Source: Dromaius novaehollandiae
Taxonomy: Eukaryota; Chordata; Aves; Casuariiformes; Dromaiidae
Length of the DNA stretch: 64,000 nt
Assembly (NCBI RefSeq): GCF_036370855.1
Contig: NC_088100.1
Span: forward strand, 106,870,387 to 106,934,386
Direction: 5' to 3'
The translations under genes and the position numbers were made by a program. Under the pieces are notes generated by a model that was not told the DNA's origin, made no database searches, and saw nothing but the letters and a program-made list of their open reading frames with translations. Below are positions 24,376-37,050 of this stretch, one piece after another (the first letter of the stretch is position 1; each line of letters opens with the position of its first letter).

Positions 24376-27300
24376 GCTATGTTTTATTAAGTGATACAGC
24401 AGCAACCTTCTCACAAAATCACAAATGCCCATAACAATAGCCTCCACAGTTGATTAGTCCTTGCAAAACTAGCTTGCTAAGGCCAGTAGCAATCAGGAGT
24501 GGCAAATGGAGAGGAGCTTTGGTGTCTGTGTCTGCTGCAGGTGCAGGCAGGAGTGGAGCTTTTAGCCATATCATACAACAGTCGCTCTCGTGGGTCACCA
24601 CAAGACTGTAGCCATACCCTGCTCCACTGATCACTGCACCAAAAGTGGTGCTGCACTTAATAAATGCCTTGCTGAAGCACTTGCTCTGTTTCATCATTGG
24701 TTAGCCCTATCACCTTGCCCTCAGAAATGCCATGACAACACACCGCCACACTCAGCTGCCTTGATGGCTTGAGGGGCTTCACCCAAAGTGCTCAGCAGTA
24801 GACAGGCTATGCTGCCTGCCAGCAGTTTGCAGATAGCATACCCCAAACTAGCCAATACCTAGAGAATAAGCAGGGTACAGTAATTTCCAGTCCCCTGGCC
24901 CCTACATTTTGTAGCAGCCATCCCATGGTGTACTGTAAGAGAAATCACTGGGTACAGAGCAAGGCAGCAGACCACCACACCAGTGGCTATCTTCCCATAA
25001 CACCAAGCAGCTCATTCAAACAAGGTCATAGCTACATGGACACAATGGTTAACAAGGAGATTACTTTAAACCAGCATTGTGGCTTGGATATATTTAGACT
25101 TCACAAAGTTGAAGGAAGTTTGAGCAAATTAATGCAACGTGATATCCCTGTGCAAACTCAAAGTTGTCCTATAAAATAATCTAACGTTAGCACTACAGAG
25201 GGGACCTCTTCACAGTTTCAGCATGGACTATAATCCAGCCCTGCTGTTACCATCCTGCAAACCTACCTTCCATTAGAAAGAACTGTATGAATGCACCAGG
25301 CAATATACATTAGGGTAAACCCCTTGGAAAATGTTTCAAGAACCTTTTGGCTGAGATCCAGCCCCAGGACAGCTGAGAGTCTGTGAGAGCACTGGGCTCC
25401 TCAGTGCAGGCATTGTCTTTGGACTGACGGCATAACAGCTGTGAAAAAGCACACCGAGGAGGCTTGGCAGAACATTTCACATTACTCGGTTTGTGCAAAA
25501 TATTAGTGTAACATATGATGTTTTGGAGTAACTATCTGAGTTATCACTAAAACTCTATAAATGTGATGATATTCCTTCACTGCCTGAGGCTCGCAGAACC
25601 ATCTGTTTATCAGGTATGAATGTGAGGGACTGGATCATAGTCCAGAATTTTTCCATGTTGTCCTAGTACAGGCTGCCTTAAGAAAAAGAGAAATTGAAAA
25701 GGAAATTCCAGAATAAAGGCAAAAAGTTCATACCATATATGGCCATGAGTATTTGAGGAAGACATGCTGATAAAAAAATGAAGATTATAGCTATACAGAA
25801 GATTATTGCCAATTCGCTCTGACAAACACTTTTGGCATCTTTCATCTGATGGTGTCCAGTACTTCTCAAGCATTAAAAAGAAGATCTAGAGACATTTTAA
25901 GTAAGTGGGATCTGTCCTGTGACTCCACTTAAGTGCCAAAATGCTATCAGCAGTTTATCACCACTTTATGCATTTTTAGTGATTTCTTTCTGTCTCTTGG
26001 AGAGGAAGTTCATACCCCTTTAACAGATGACAAGAATTCTACAAAGAGACAGGCAGGAGAGCCTTTATAAACATACGGTAAGGAAAACACATAGACAGGG
26101 CATACCATAAGCATGACAGACAGGGACATGAATAAAGGTGACAAATAATTACTATATTGTCAGAATCATAGCTCTTTTTTTGTAATTGACCTCTAAACAG
26201 CAGGGAGTGGCATTGTTGCCCCGCTGAAACCAATGAGATTTGTGCCATTGACTTCTAGAAAGCTAGGATTTTACCCCATATAATTAGCTATGAAACCAAG
26301 CCAAAATCCCAAGTCTGAACACTTCATTTAACTTTGAGTGACTTGAAATCCATTTCTGAACTTCTCTGTCCGTGTTCAGCTCTAGGTGTAACAGATCAAA
26401 GCAGTGGCTGTCATCTTGCAAAATATATCCATAGGGGACCTAGTCCCAGAGACAACTTTGAGAAACAAGAAAACCACAGTCTAAACAATCTGTTTTTCAT
26501 GTTGGTCTTGCTACTGCAGCTAACTGCACTTGAGTAAGTGTTCCTCTCTAGTTCGTGCCAATCCAATGTCTTTTCCCCCTTTTTCTTGAAGAAAAGCTTT
26601 TGAAGCACCAAGAACTATTGCCACAAACTCATCTGTTAATATCTTGAACTAATCAGAGTGATTTTTCTGTACTAACAGAAAGAAAAAGATGATTTATGAC
26701 CACATTTAGAAGATAAGCAAGTTCATGGCCATTTTTATGCTATATAGGAGCTCCCATTGCAGAATTATACAGCTTCCAAGTCCCTGTTTCATAGAAGAGA
26801 GAGATTCCTCTGTTAATGATTCTGTAACAGAGTAGTGCTTGGGTTTCAGAGATCATATTTATAATATTTATGCATGATTTTATTTGCAAATGTAGTAGCT
26901 GGCTGCGCATAAAGTAAAGGCTGTATCACCTTGTTGGTAACAATGTGGCCAGTGGCTGCAAACTCTTCTCTGAAAGAATGTGGAGGGAATTTCGTTTCTG
27001 GAGGAAATCCCCAAGTACAACAATTAGTAGGCTGTTTTCACTGTCCCTTCTCTATTCTATCATTGTTCTGTCCTCTCGTGTCTATGTATAGTACATTGAT
27101 CTCAGTGGAATTTAAACTCAGATGAAGAGCAGAGAGTAGTGGAATGACACACTACTATGGGGAACTGAGAAAAAAAATGTTGCAACCAGAAATTAATAAT
27201 GGATTTGGGGGCTGGTCACACAGAGATGCCTACCCTTACCTCCTCCTCCTACTCTCCTCTCACATCCCCCTTGAGCAGAGGTTAGCATCATGGAGAATCT

Positions 27301-27979
27301 GCTTCAGAGTAAATGAATGTGTGGAAAAATAAGTGAGAGCTGGCCTGGAGGGAGGCTGAAATGATGCAGGAGGTCTGACTGCTGCACAAACTTGTCCATC
27401 TGCCTAAACTGCTAACTGTAGAACTGAATGTACAAAGAACCATTTGAAAGTTGGGGTACATCTGGATTTGCTCCTTACTGAGAATATTGAGAAATAAAAA
27501 CAGCTAGGGAGGAGAATACTTGCAGGAGGCTATTCATATGATTTGCTGATAGAAGTTAGGAAAGCTTGTTTTATTCAGGCCCTGACAGCAACATAATGAA
27601 AACACTTAGCAATCATTTGTTCAATTTATATTCACAATATGTTTTAAGACAGCTATCCACACACTGTCCCTCATCAGTAGCATGAGATTATCAATATCCT
27701 TTCCCACATTTACAAGAGAAAAGACAGCAACTTTCACCAAAATGTCATCTCTTTACCATTTTAGCAGTTGTATGTTTTTGCTTACTCGTTCTCTGGATAT
27801 GATTAAAATCTCAGTGGCAAAAACACTCCACAAAATTTTTATTCTGTACAGCTTGATAAAATATTTTGCAACTGGGGAAATACAAGTGACTTTTTACTGG
27901 AAGCACAAAGCTGTATCCTAAACAGAATATGGTCCATTTACCTGTATCAAGAAGAATGTCACACGGCAATGTGTGTGTG
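24376..27979. other. Intergenic region with possible decayed coding remnants on the minus strand
   Basis: Between about 24870 and 24420 the minus strand reads in protein-like pieces (for example LGEAPQAIKAAECGG, then after a stop and shift VIGLTNDETEQVLQQG, then a 92-codon frame at 24419-24697). I cannot name a parent protein. At 26222-26278 the words AATGAGATTTGTGCCATTGA and CTAGGATTTTACCCC recall old sauropsid MITEs. The rest is unremarkable. Confidence 0.3.
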
Positions 27980-28096
27980 TTACCATGAGATAACACATGC
28001 CTTCTGGGAATTAGGAAACATTCTGCTTTGCTTGTGGCTTCAGCAGACCAGGAGGTATTATCTCATGGTAATAAGTAACCCAAAATGTCTAATTCC
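27980..28096. repeat. Interlocked perfect inverted repeats (14 bp and 8 bp)
   Basis: TTACCATGAGATAA (27980-27993) and TTATCTCATGGTAA (28058-28071) are exact reverse complements, 64 bases apart. A second pair, GGAATTAG (28007-28014) and CTAATTCC (28089-28096), alternates with the first, an A-B-A'-B' order. It may be the remnant of a DNA transposon with terminal repeats, or a pseudoknot-like arrangement by chance. No transposase is present. Confidence 0.8.
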
Positions 28097-31000
28097 TGTG
28101 ACAAAATGGCAGTGAAAAAATAAACAACTACTTCATTGTTATGAAAGATCACGTTCCTTCTCACTGACAAAAATGTTAGTAATTGAGGATGTCTTTGGAA
28201 TATATCTGAACTATATCCCTGTACATAGTGTATCTATGTCTATGCAGTATGCTATGCATAAAGATATAACTATACAGTGATATAAACCATTTTCAAGTGT
28301 GTGTAGCAATTTGAACATGCTCATTTATATATATAAAATAAATTATGCACATATATTTAACTTTATAACAATACAACATGATGTTACTCTTTAACTGGAA
28401 TTTGGAATTGTTTTGAACATGTGGCGTTATTGCACCTTTAAAATACTCTGAATGTTAGTTCTGCAAGATAAAAACAGCTTCTCACTGCAAGGGTTTATGT
28501 ACAGGTTTATAAAAGTTTCAGAAGCATTCAATAATATTTAATAAAATAATTCCATAAGCATAGCTGAAAGAATCATATAAATGGAGTCATTTACATAAAG
28601 GGCAAATATTATTTTCAAGACTTGTAAAAAGAAGCAGCTTTAATCCACAAAATAATACCTTCTATCCAAAAAATTTCTTGATTCCTAGATATTGAACATT
28701 CTCTTGACTGGATTGCCCTGAGAGATGGTGACATGTTGTAAAGCACTTTGGTGTTCATTTCACTTGCAAGTTTTCTGGGGTCTTACATGCTTGAATTATG
28801 GCATAGAAAGGTTGGCACACAGATGTCTCATTATCTTTGTCATCTCTGGGCAAAATTCTGACAGTCTCTGCGCTGGGTTCATTAGGAATTTGCTGAAGGC
28901 AAATAATCAAAGGTGAAAGGGAAGGGAAGATGTTAGGATTTGACTTTAGGATTAGGAAGGTTTTATGTTCATATATTGATTTGTGTCATTTAATACACAT
29001 GACATCCCTTGAGAGTGACAAGGTAGCTATACAACACCAACGACCCTTTCCAAGACTAACGTTAAGCAAAATATTAACAGCAAAGATTGCATTCCTTTAA
29101 CCTTATTATTGGTGATAAATCAAAGAACAAATTTGTAGTTCCATAAACATGGGCCTCAGGACACATTCCTTGTGCAAAGGTTCAGGAACCAGCCCCATTC
29201 CTCCTTTTATAAGATCTAGCCTTTGGAGCTTGTTAATATTTCATAAATAATTAATACAAGCATATTTCAGCCAATGCCTTGCTCGTGAACTGTGCATTAG
29301 CACTGTTGGTTAGAGTATCAGCTATCTGTAGTTTGGCCTGGTTTGTCACATGGTGTTGTTTCTTCTCCCTGCTTGCACAACTCTCAAATCCATAGGAAGG
29401 TTTCAAGAAGATCATGTCATGCAACTTCTCTAACAAACTGCAGGAACATTTTGCACCACTATTTGCAAAACTTCCTTGCTGCCTAACTATGCTTGCAAGT
29501 GAAATTCTGTTGATTCACATTGTCAGAAAAAGTAAAAATGTACTCTTACTGAACTCAAGCCCCACAAATATGAGGAAAAGGAGAAGAGACAGCCTGGATT
29601 AACATACAGAAAAAAGTGCTCCACAAAAAGAGACTCTCAGTTGCTAGGCTAACAGCCTGGGTTTTAGAAGATCCATTTTTTGGTTCTTGCCCTACTGTAG
29701 ACTTTCTGGATAACCTCATTTATTCTCACCGTGTTTCACTTTCTATTAGTCTGAAGGTTATAAGACTTCCCAAGACTCCCAAGATAGATCAGTAAAAGCG
29801 AAGTTTGTAGTGGCACTCAGCAGGTTTGAGGGGAGGAGGACTGGGAAGATCAGTGAAATTCAGAGGGGATAAGAAGAGTAAAAGTTTACTTTCCCACTTC
29901 TCTGAAAGCAGCAGCTCTCTCCTTTCCCCCAGTTAGTAGTCCCAATGTTTTCTCCTGTACCTCCTCTGAGGCTGGGAATAGAAGGAAACAGGGCTGAGAT
30001 ATGGCTTGGTCCTGCTGCAGAGAAGCTAAGGGCAAAGGTGAAGAGAAGGATGGGATGGGATGGGATGAGGTGGGCTGCAGTGGGGTGGGGTGGGATGGAG
30101 AAGCCTTGGAGAGTTAATGCTATAGATGGGGACAGGAGCAGAGGGCTGTGCTAGCAGGAGGTAGGGAGCAGCCCTTCAGGAGAGGATAACCCTTCCCTGC
30201 CCTGCTGCACTGGCCCTGGCAGCCTGCAACCGTGGGGGGCTGCCTGCTGCTGTGAGCCTGCTCTCCAGCTTCCCAGTTGCAGTGGGTATGAGGACCATTA
30301 CAAGAAAGATGCTCCGAGGCCATGGTAAGAGAGGTTGCATAAGTACCCAGGGTAGGATTAGCTTCCCTCTCATCTAGTTAAGGAATTCATATATTCCTTG
30401 ATGGCATTGTTTTGGATCCAGGTTAAGGGATCCAATCAATACATTTTTCTAACCATTCATTAGCATTTTTCTTATTGCTGGTCACAGTAAATGACTCCAC
30501 AGTGAGTACACAGTTGTTAAATACTATTCATCTTACCTAAACTGAATAATCATTTCCTTGGCTTTTCCCTTTGTCTTCCATTCTCTCCTACTGTTTACTA
30601 TGCCCATTTATTGCAACATTTAGATTTTAGACTGTCCTTCCTTTTATCCTCCACACCTAGTTATGCTATAATGCTGGTAATAATAATTACCAAGATTTAT
30701 ATTCCGAGTCTGCCGATAGAAGAGTAAATCTGAAGCTTCTGAGTTGGCTTCAGCAGAGGTCTACAGAGCTTGCAAAGACTGTGATCTTGACACTGAAGTT
30801 GCATATAAGCACGGGCCTCTAGTGCAGAGCACGCTGTAGCATCAAGGCTTTGAGTGGAGCCTTAAATACCAGGCTCCTGATCTCTCTTGGAGTATCAAAA
30901 CAATACAGTGTTATAAAGAATAAGTAGCACTCCTAATTAATAATACAATTACAAATGAGAGCGGAATCTAGCACTATTTTGGTATTACTATGTAGTAATG

Positions 31001-32392
31001 TTTGTTTTGGCACATAAAGTGAGTCATGCTGAGGACTTGATCCTGTCTGCATTGAAGATGACAGGGACCAGACTGTCTGCTGGTATATGCTGGTATAGAC
31101 CTAGTAGGGTCAAAAGAGAGGATCTGGTTTACAGCCCCAGGGCTTGGGAATTCTGCCATAAGCCTCGCTGGGAGTAGGATCCAATCTCAAGCGTGTTTTC
31201 TTTAAAGGTAAATAAAATGAATAGTTAACCAGGAATGAAAATTAGGGAAAGAAAAAGTACTTGTACAAATGTGTGGTTGACTTTCAAAGATTCCAGGTTA
31301 CTGTACATGCTACATCAAAACAAAAGTTTGCAATTAAATTTTTCTTGGGGGAAGGGAGGTTTTTCTTTTTTCCTTAACTCCTACACCCTTGTTAAAAGCT
31401 TAAAACAGTCTGAGTTGTGCAAGGATCTGTTGAGACTGATTAGCCAGGAAAGTGCGCTGTGACCGCTCCCATCCGTGTGAAAAAATAATGCACCAGCTCC
31501 TGAAGCCCGTCCTCACCGTAGCTTGATATTCCTCCCACTTGTTAATGTCAGCAGTCCTGATGCAGGAGCAGAAGCCGGCATCTAGCCCTTACTCAGCAAC
31601 AACTGCTATGGAAATCAGAGGGAAGGGTGCCTGCTCAGCTCCTTTTCATCCATCAGGATTTGAACCACTGTGAGTTTTGTTTCTAGTAAGATCTCAATAA
31701 AAACTGACTAGAAGGCCTTAAAATTTGGCCCAGTGGATTTTTGAGGTACTAATGTGGGGCAAATCTTGGCAATGCAGGAACTATGCCAAAAGTTAGGCTT
31801 CAGACACAAATCTAACCTGAAAAAATTGTATACCGTTTTTGCAACTGAAATAAATTTTAGTGTTCTTAAAGCTGGACTTGCAAACCATACTGGAAAATCT
31901 TTTGGTAGTCCGGTGAGATCTTTTCTCCCACACCTCATTGCAAGCATATCAGATCTCTGTAAAAAGAAACTATTATGTCAAGTGAATCATTAGTTTACTA
32001 GACTTAGTCTTATATTTTAATTAGTGTTTTAGTGCTCATGAAAGGCACTGGACTTTACAGCATTTTAGCTGTCTGCCCTTACTTCATTTTACATCACCAT
32101 CACCGACATTGCTTAGCTGTGTTTTGAATAGGATATTCCAGAATATATGCATTTTCTTCTATTCATGCAATCACTGGCATTGTCACAGTGCATTTTTATT
32201 GGGTTTAAACTTTGTTTGCAGCAGAAGCATACCAGGTGTCAGATAGCAATGACTGGCCATAGTTAAGTAGACAGATTTGAATAGCGACCTAGATATGAAA
32301 AGCAGCACATCACCTAACTTCTATTTTTTTTTAATTATTTTTCCATTCGAACTCATGTGTAAGTGCATCACATCAAGCAACAGCAGATCTAT
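28097..32392. other. Intergenic region, no gene recognised
   Basis: AT-rich sequence with TA-rich stretches near 28320-28370. At 31030-31070, GGACTTGATCCTGTCTGCAT followed by TGAAGATGACAGGGACC resembles an old MITE arm, and CTAGCCCTTACTCAGCAACA near 31582 resembles another. No exon or RNA gene is seen. Confidence 0.55.
30048..30098 (+). repeat. TGGGA/GGTGGG pentanucleotide tract, G-quadruplex-prone
   Basis: Repeated GATGG/TGGGA units are followed by GTGGGG repeats, giving successive GGG or GGGG runs separated by short loops (30052, 30057, 30062, 30072, 30082, 30087, 30092). On the plus strand this fits G-quadruplex-forming sequence. It is a low-complexity tract in otherwise AT-rich DNA. Confidence 0.75.
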
Positions 32393-32488
32393 GGCCAAAT
32401 TCTGATCAAATCACTTTGGTGAAAATATTAAGTATCTTTTAAATCAATGGAGTACTTCCAGCAGTATAACCAAAATCAGAATCTGGAT
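32393..32488. repeat. Ancient palindromic MITE-like element
   Basis: The element opens with GGCCAAATTCTGATC and closes with ATCAGAATCTGGA. The arms CCAAATTCTGAT and its counterpart TCCAGATTCTGAT read inward. Between them are ACTTTGGTGAAAAT and AAATCAATGGAGTACTTCCAGC. These match, in order, a palindromic non-autonomous DNA element I recall from bird, crocodilian and turtle genomes, whose centre contains ATTGACTTCAATGG. The copy is strongly decayed. Confidence 0.55.
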
Positions 32489-33228
32489 CCTATTCCTACA
32501 TGCCATAAAGCTGAGCTGTTATTGGATACTTGGTACATCTAAAAATAAACTTTGCGGTTTATTTTTACCTCATTCTGGAAATTTTGTTGACATCGTTTCT
32601 CACTTCTCTGGCTAACAAAAAGTAAAATCGGACAATGTGCTTCTTTTCTACGTTCTCATATTCGTTTCCACGTACCCTCCCTTCACATACTGTGAAAGCA
32701 AGATGATGCGTTTTTGCAATTAGTTGCAGATGGAGGTCAGCCATATATGGTCAGCTGTCACATCTCAGGGGAGGCCAGGTGATTTAGTGTAAGGCCCACG
32801 TTTCTCTCTCTGAGCCCGACTCTTTGGTGCATTGTTTCACTTATTCATTTCGTCCATGCAAAGTGAACCCTACTGCCTATCATGCTGGTTAGAGAGTTTC
32901 GCACCTTTTTAGGACAGCAGTAAACCATTCAACCCGGCAAAAAATCAGGCCCACACATAAACAGAAGAGATCCCACAGCTCCCTGCCTGGGGGGACATTG
33001 CCACATCTTCCTCTGGAGGCCAGTGGCAGAAGGAAGGGCTCCAGGGAAAGGCAATGAGGGTGCACAGTGCTCCTGTGGGGGCAAAACCGCACATGAAAGG
33101 CAATGCAAGCAGCTGTGCACCCTCCCAAAGCTAACAGCCACACACTAACATAACACCTCTATATTCTCCAGTCAAAATAGCAGTTTGGTACTTGCAAAAG
33201 AAAGTAGAGATGTAGCTGTTTGCTGAGA

Positions 33229-33321
33229 CAGGTCCTGATCCAGGAAGTGATACACATGTAGACTTCCTCTTGATTTTAATGCGATGCTTACTCACCCAGA
33301 GAGTATACAGGATCAGGCCTT
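33229..33321. repeat. Second ancient palindromic MITE-like element
   Basis: CAGGTCCTGATCC at the left end and GGATCAGGCCTT at the right end are near-perfect inverted repeats about 93 bp apart. Inside, ACTTCCTCTTGATTTTAATG and CGATGCTTACTCAC correspond to the GACTTCAATGGGACTACTCA part of an old sauropsid MITE. It is related in style to, but distinct from, the element at 32393. Confidence 0.55.
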
Positions 33322-36300
33322 AAAATATTTATTGACAAGAAGATTTAGGCCAGTAGTGTGTTTGCTTGCTAAACACTGTTAGCTCTTTAAATGAGTCCTC
33401 TGGAATCTCTCCTCTTTTAGATTCATCATCTAAGCTATTATATTCAAGGTTATTACCAGCTCCAGCTCAGCTGCTATTACAGGAAGTCTGATAGCCTTTC
33501 TTTGCTCCTGATAACCTCAGAGAAGTCTGAATGAATTTTAGTTTAGTCTTCAGTCTGCTGTGAAACATAGTCAGTACAATTCATCACAGTAAGCAGTTGT
33601 TTGCCATTTTGTTTCACATACAAATTCTGGATGGGATAAAATTTACTTTCCCTTGTGGGAATAACTCCTGCATTTGAACAGACCATTGTGGTTTAACTCT
33701 TATAAAGTCCAAGAATGCCTGTGTCAGATCTTTTCTTCCAGCTTTTTATTCTATCCTGTCATTTCATCAATTATCTTTAGGACTTTTCTGCCAATTTAAT
33801 GCAGTCAGCAGAAAACAAAAAGGCAGACTGCTTTCTGGGGGGATGGAAAAAAATTTCCCAACATCCCAAGTCATTTTAGGCCTATAAAATTGTAGAATGA
33901 CTCAGTAAAAAAAAAATGAAACCAACTGCAGTCAAAGTATCTTAAGCAAAGAAGTTGTTACAAAAGTGGGCCAAAATAAGTACATAAATTCACTCACACA
34001 GACACACATATGCTTAAACGTCACAGCCTGGAGTTTAGTTCAAACCGTAAGGCAAGAACTAATCTTAAAATCATCCTTCATCTCTATTCATGGCCCTTTC
34101 CTTGGCCACTTGAAAATGGGGAAGAGGAAACTGAGGTTCATGTAGGGTCCTTGCAAAGATCCCGTTACAGAATCTTTTCTTGGATTAGCTCATGTCAAAC
34201 ATGAATTTATTCCTCAATCAAAAAGCCATTCTAGTTTGGATCTGAACATACAATGCTTCTGCAGGGTAATTTCACACCTTTCTGCACCAGCAAGCTCTTG
34301 TTGCACTACCATAGAATGCATCTTCAGAAAAAGCAGCTCCTCCTAGAGACAGCAGCTCCATTTAGCTCAGTTTCTGTTTCCACAGAAACCACACCACTGA
34401 AGTCTGCAGAGGGCAGATGCAGAGTGAGAACATCTGTGACCACTTAGGTTAATTGCTTTTCCCAACTATTCCCCCATGGCTGGTCTCTGATGGCCCCCTG
34501 AAGATCAACAGCAGATCATGAGGCCTTGTTGCAGGCACTTTGCCATCTTGCCTCCGTCTCAGGGGGTTATCTAAGTCTGGTTTTAAATCCGTATCCAGAG
34601 GTCCCAGAGGACTACTTATAGTGAATCTATTCCTTTCTTGTCCCAGGCTTCCTCTCTGTTGCTGGATAGACCATTTAGTCTCCCCATCCCTCGGTTCTGC
34701 AGTTGTACAACGGGAAGCTTCCCCACTTGGCAACACTGATGTGGTGGCATGTTATATGCTGTGTAGTAATGCTCAGGTACAATTGTGATAGGAACCCTGT
34801 AAGTACCCACTTAAAAAAATTTTCTTTTTCAAGTTGCATTCATAACAAATAAATATTTTCAGATAAGAGAGATCCCAAAATATTGCATTACATTGCAGAC
34901 ATATTAAATACATCATGCTATCTAAATACATGTTTTCACTTTTATTGGTCTGATAAATATTATAGTTTTTTTTCTAAAAATGTTTGTATTTAAAGATAAT
35001 GAACATCAAGATATCAACAGTATTGGTGCATGAATATGATTTGAGCCTTACCTCCTCTACCAATGTACTTAATCTAAACTCAAGCTACAAGAAGGAAAGA
35101 AAGAAAAAAATGAAATTTTTAAGATGTAAGTTTGAAACCACTACTGAAAGCCACAACAGCCAAAATAGACAGCAGCAAATGAAAACAACTGCTGAAAGTC
35201 ATGCAATTGCCCCAGGTTTCATTGTGGTTCTATCTGAGTGCTGTGATGGCTTGTTAGTTTCCTTTTCGAAACTCTTTAGATGTGGGAAAAAGTTGGATAT
35301 GGTTGTAGAGACTGGGGGCATCAACAGAAAGTTGAGATATCAAAACTGATGGAAACAGTTGAAACTAGCTATTTTTAGCTTAGTGATGTAGGACTAATTT
35401 ACGTTATTCCCCTGGTTTTCAGGCTCCCAGAGGCATGCCCAGGGACAGAGGGAACCCCCTGTAACCCCAGCTGCCTTACTAGCTTTTTCAGGCCATTGGC
35501 AACCAAAATAATTTAGAGCTGCCCCCAGCGCTCGCTCTTGAAAGGCGCAGCTCTTCTTCAGGTGATCTTCCTTCTGTGAAATAGACTTACTGACTTACAA
35601 AAGGCTTTTTAGAGGCTTTTGGGATTTACCAGTGCAAGAAAGCTCTGTAACTACAAAGTTGTTCTATGTTTGCCTGACACTCCTTCCAGAGATTGACTGA
35701 CCAGTGACAAATGCTGTTCTTCTTTACCACTTTTATATGAAGTTTTTATGTTGACATTCTTACAGCAGTTCCTTACAAGGGTATGGAAACTGCTATAAAA
35801 ATGTTAAGTTATCTAGAAAAGACATAAACTTAACTACATTCAGGGACAAATTTCAGTACAATTGACCTTGAGGCAAATCCTGCCCTGTTAAGTGTATGCA
35901 GAACTTTGTACATACAAGAAAAAAATATTCACAACAGATATGCTGTTCCTATTATACTGAAAAAATATGTATTTGTTTGGAGGCATAAAGCAAGTACTTG
36001 GGGAAAATTATATTTACTTAATCCTTCATCAAGACCATACTTTGTAATGATTTAAGAATCATTGTGGCAACATCAGAATCTTAACTATAACTAATAATAT
36101 ATTCACAATGTCTAAATACATACATAATTCTATCTTGTATCTCTCATGAAATTAAATAATCCACTGAGCCCTCTATCTCCAGTTTATAGTGACCTCAGAA
36201 GTCCTTAATGCTATTGCAGTCTTATTACATACAGCTGGAGGTATATTATTCCTTACATAACTGCCAGTTCTTTTATTTTTCACAATATTGTAGGTATCCT

Positions 36301-36459
36301 GGCCTTCTGAAAGGCAATAAAGACCAAGGTTTTGCTCTATTTTGTTCACATCTAAATGGTCATCTCTTCCTGTGTTATTTCTGTACCTCGCTGTTCCATT
36401 ACTGAGAATTAAATTTAAAAATTGTGGAAAAAATTTCAGGTTAGTGTTTGAAATTGCTA
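33322..36459. other. Intergenic region, no gene recognised
   Basis: Only short chance open frames. GAAGAGGAAACTGAGGTTCA near 34121 recalls the MIR core end (GAGGAAACTGAGG). A 121-codon plus-strand frame at 34984-35349 has no recognisable domain. Confidence 0.6.
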
Positions 36460-37050
36460 CTACAATCGTGGCCTTGATTCAATTACTGTTAAGGTGATGG
36501 AATATCTACTGTTCCAGCGCTGAAGTACAAAACAGTCATTTAATGAACAGCAGCGTGTTCCTAGCTGCCTTAGGTGGGTCAAGAGGGAGTGCTGGAGACA
36601 GCAAGCAGGCAGTGTGCAACAACTGGGGGTGACTGCAGTTTCTCTGCTCGCCTGGGTGTGCTCGCTATTCCCATCCAGCACATCCCTGCAAACAAAAAGA
36701 AAAGTGGGCTTATGCACCAGCCAGCTGGCTTTTTGAAGAAGGAGGCATATGGGCTTGGCTTTGCACAAGGCACAGAGCAATGAGGCCATTTTGCCTGCGT
36801 GCCAAGAAGCTGACTCACTGCTGGAGCTCCCCTTGGGAGGGTCAGTGCCTACAAAGCTGACTGACACCTTAGTTTCCTCACTAAACAAAGTTATCTGGTC
36901 ATAAATAAACATGTCATTTCTGGCAAAAATGCACAGAATGAGCACATTTCGAAATACTAATGGTGTAAGAGCTTCAGCCTTGCACTCTGCATCCTTTCTT
37001 TTTGCCTGAACTAGCCAGGAATTAAAAAAAAAACAAAACTGGGCACTCAC
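36460..37050 (-). other. Uncharacterised 196-codon open frame, probably chance
   Basis: This is the longest ATG-started open frame outside the CpG island. The predicted product is moderately cysteine-rich (SCCTLPACCLQ, TRCCSLNDCF) with no signal peptide, repeated domain or motif that I recognise. At this base composition one frame of this length in a window this size is uncommon but not surprising. No promoter, splice signal or homology supports it. Confidence 0.12.
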
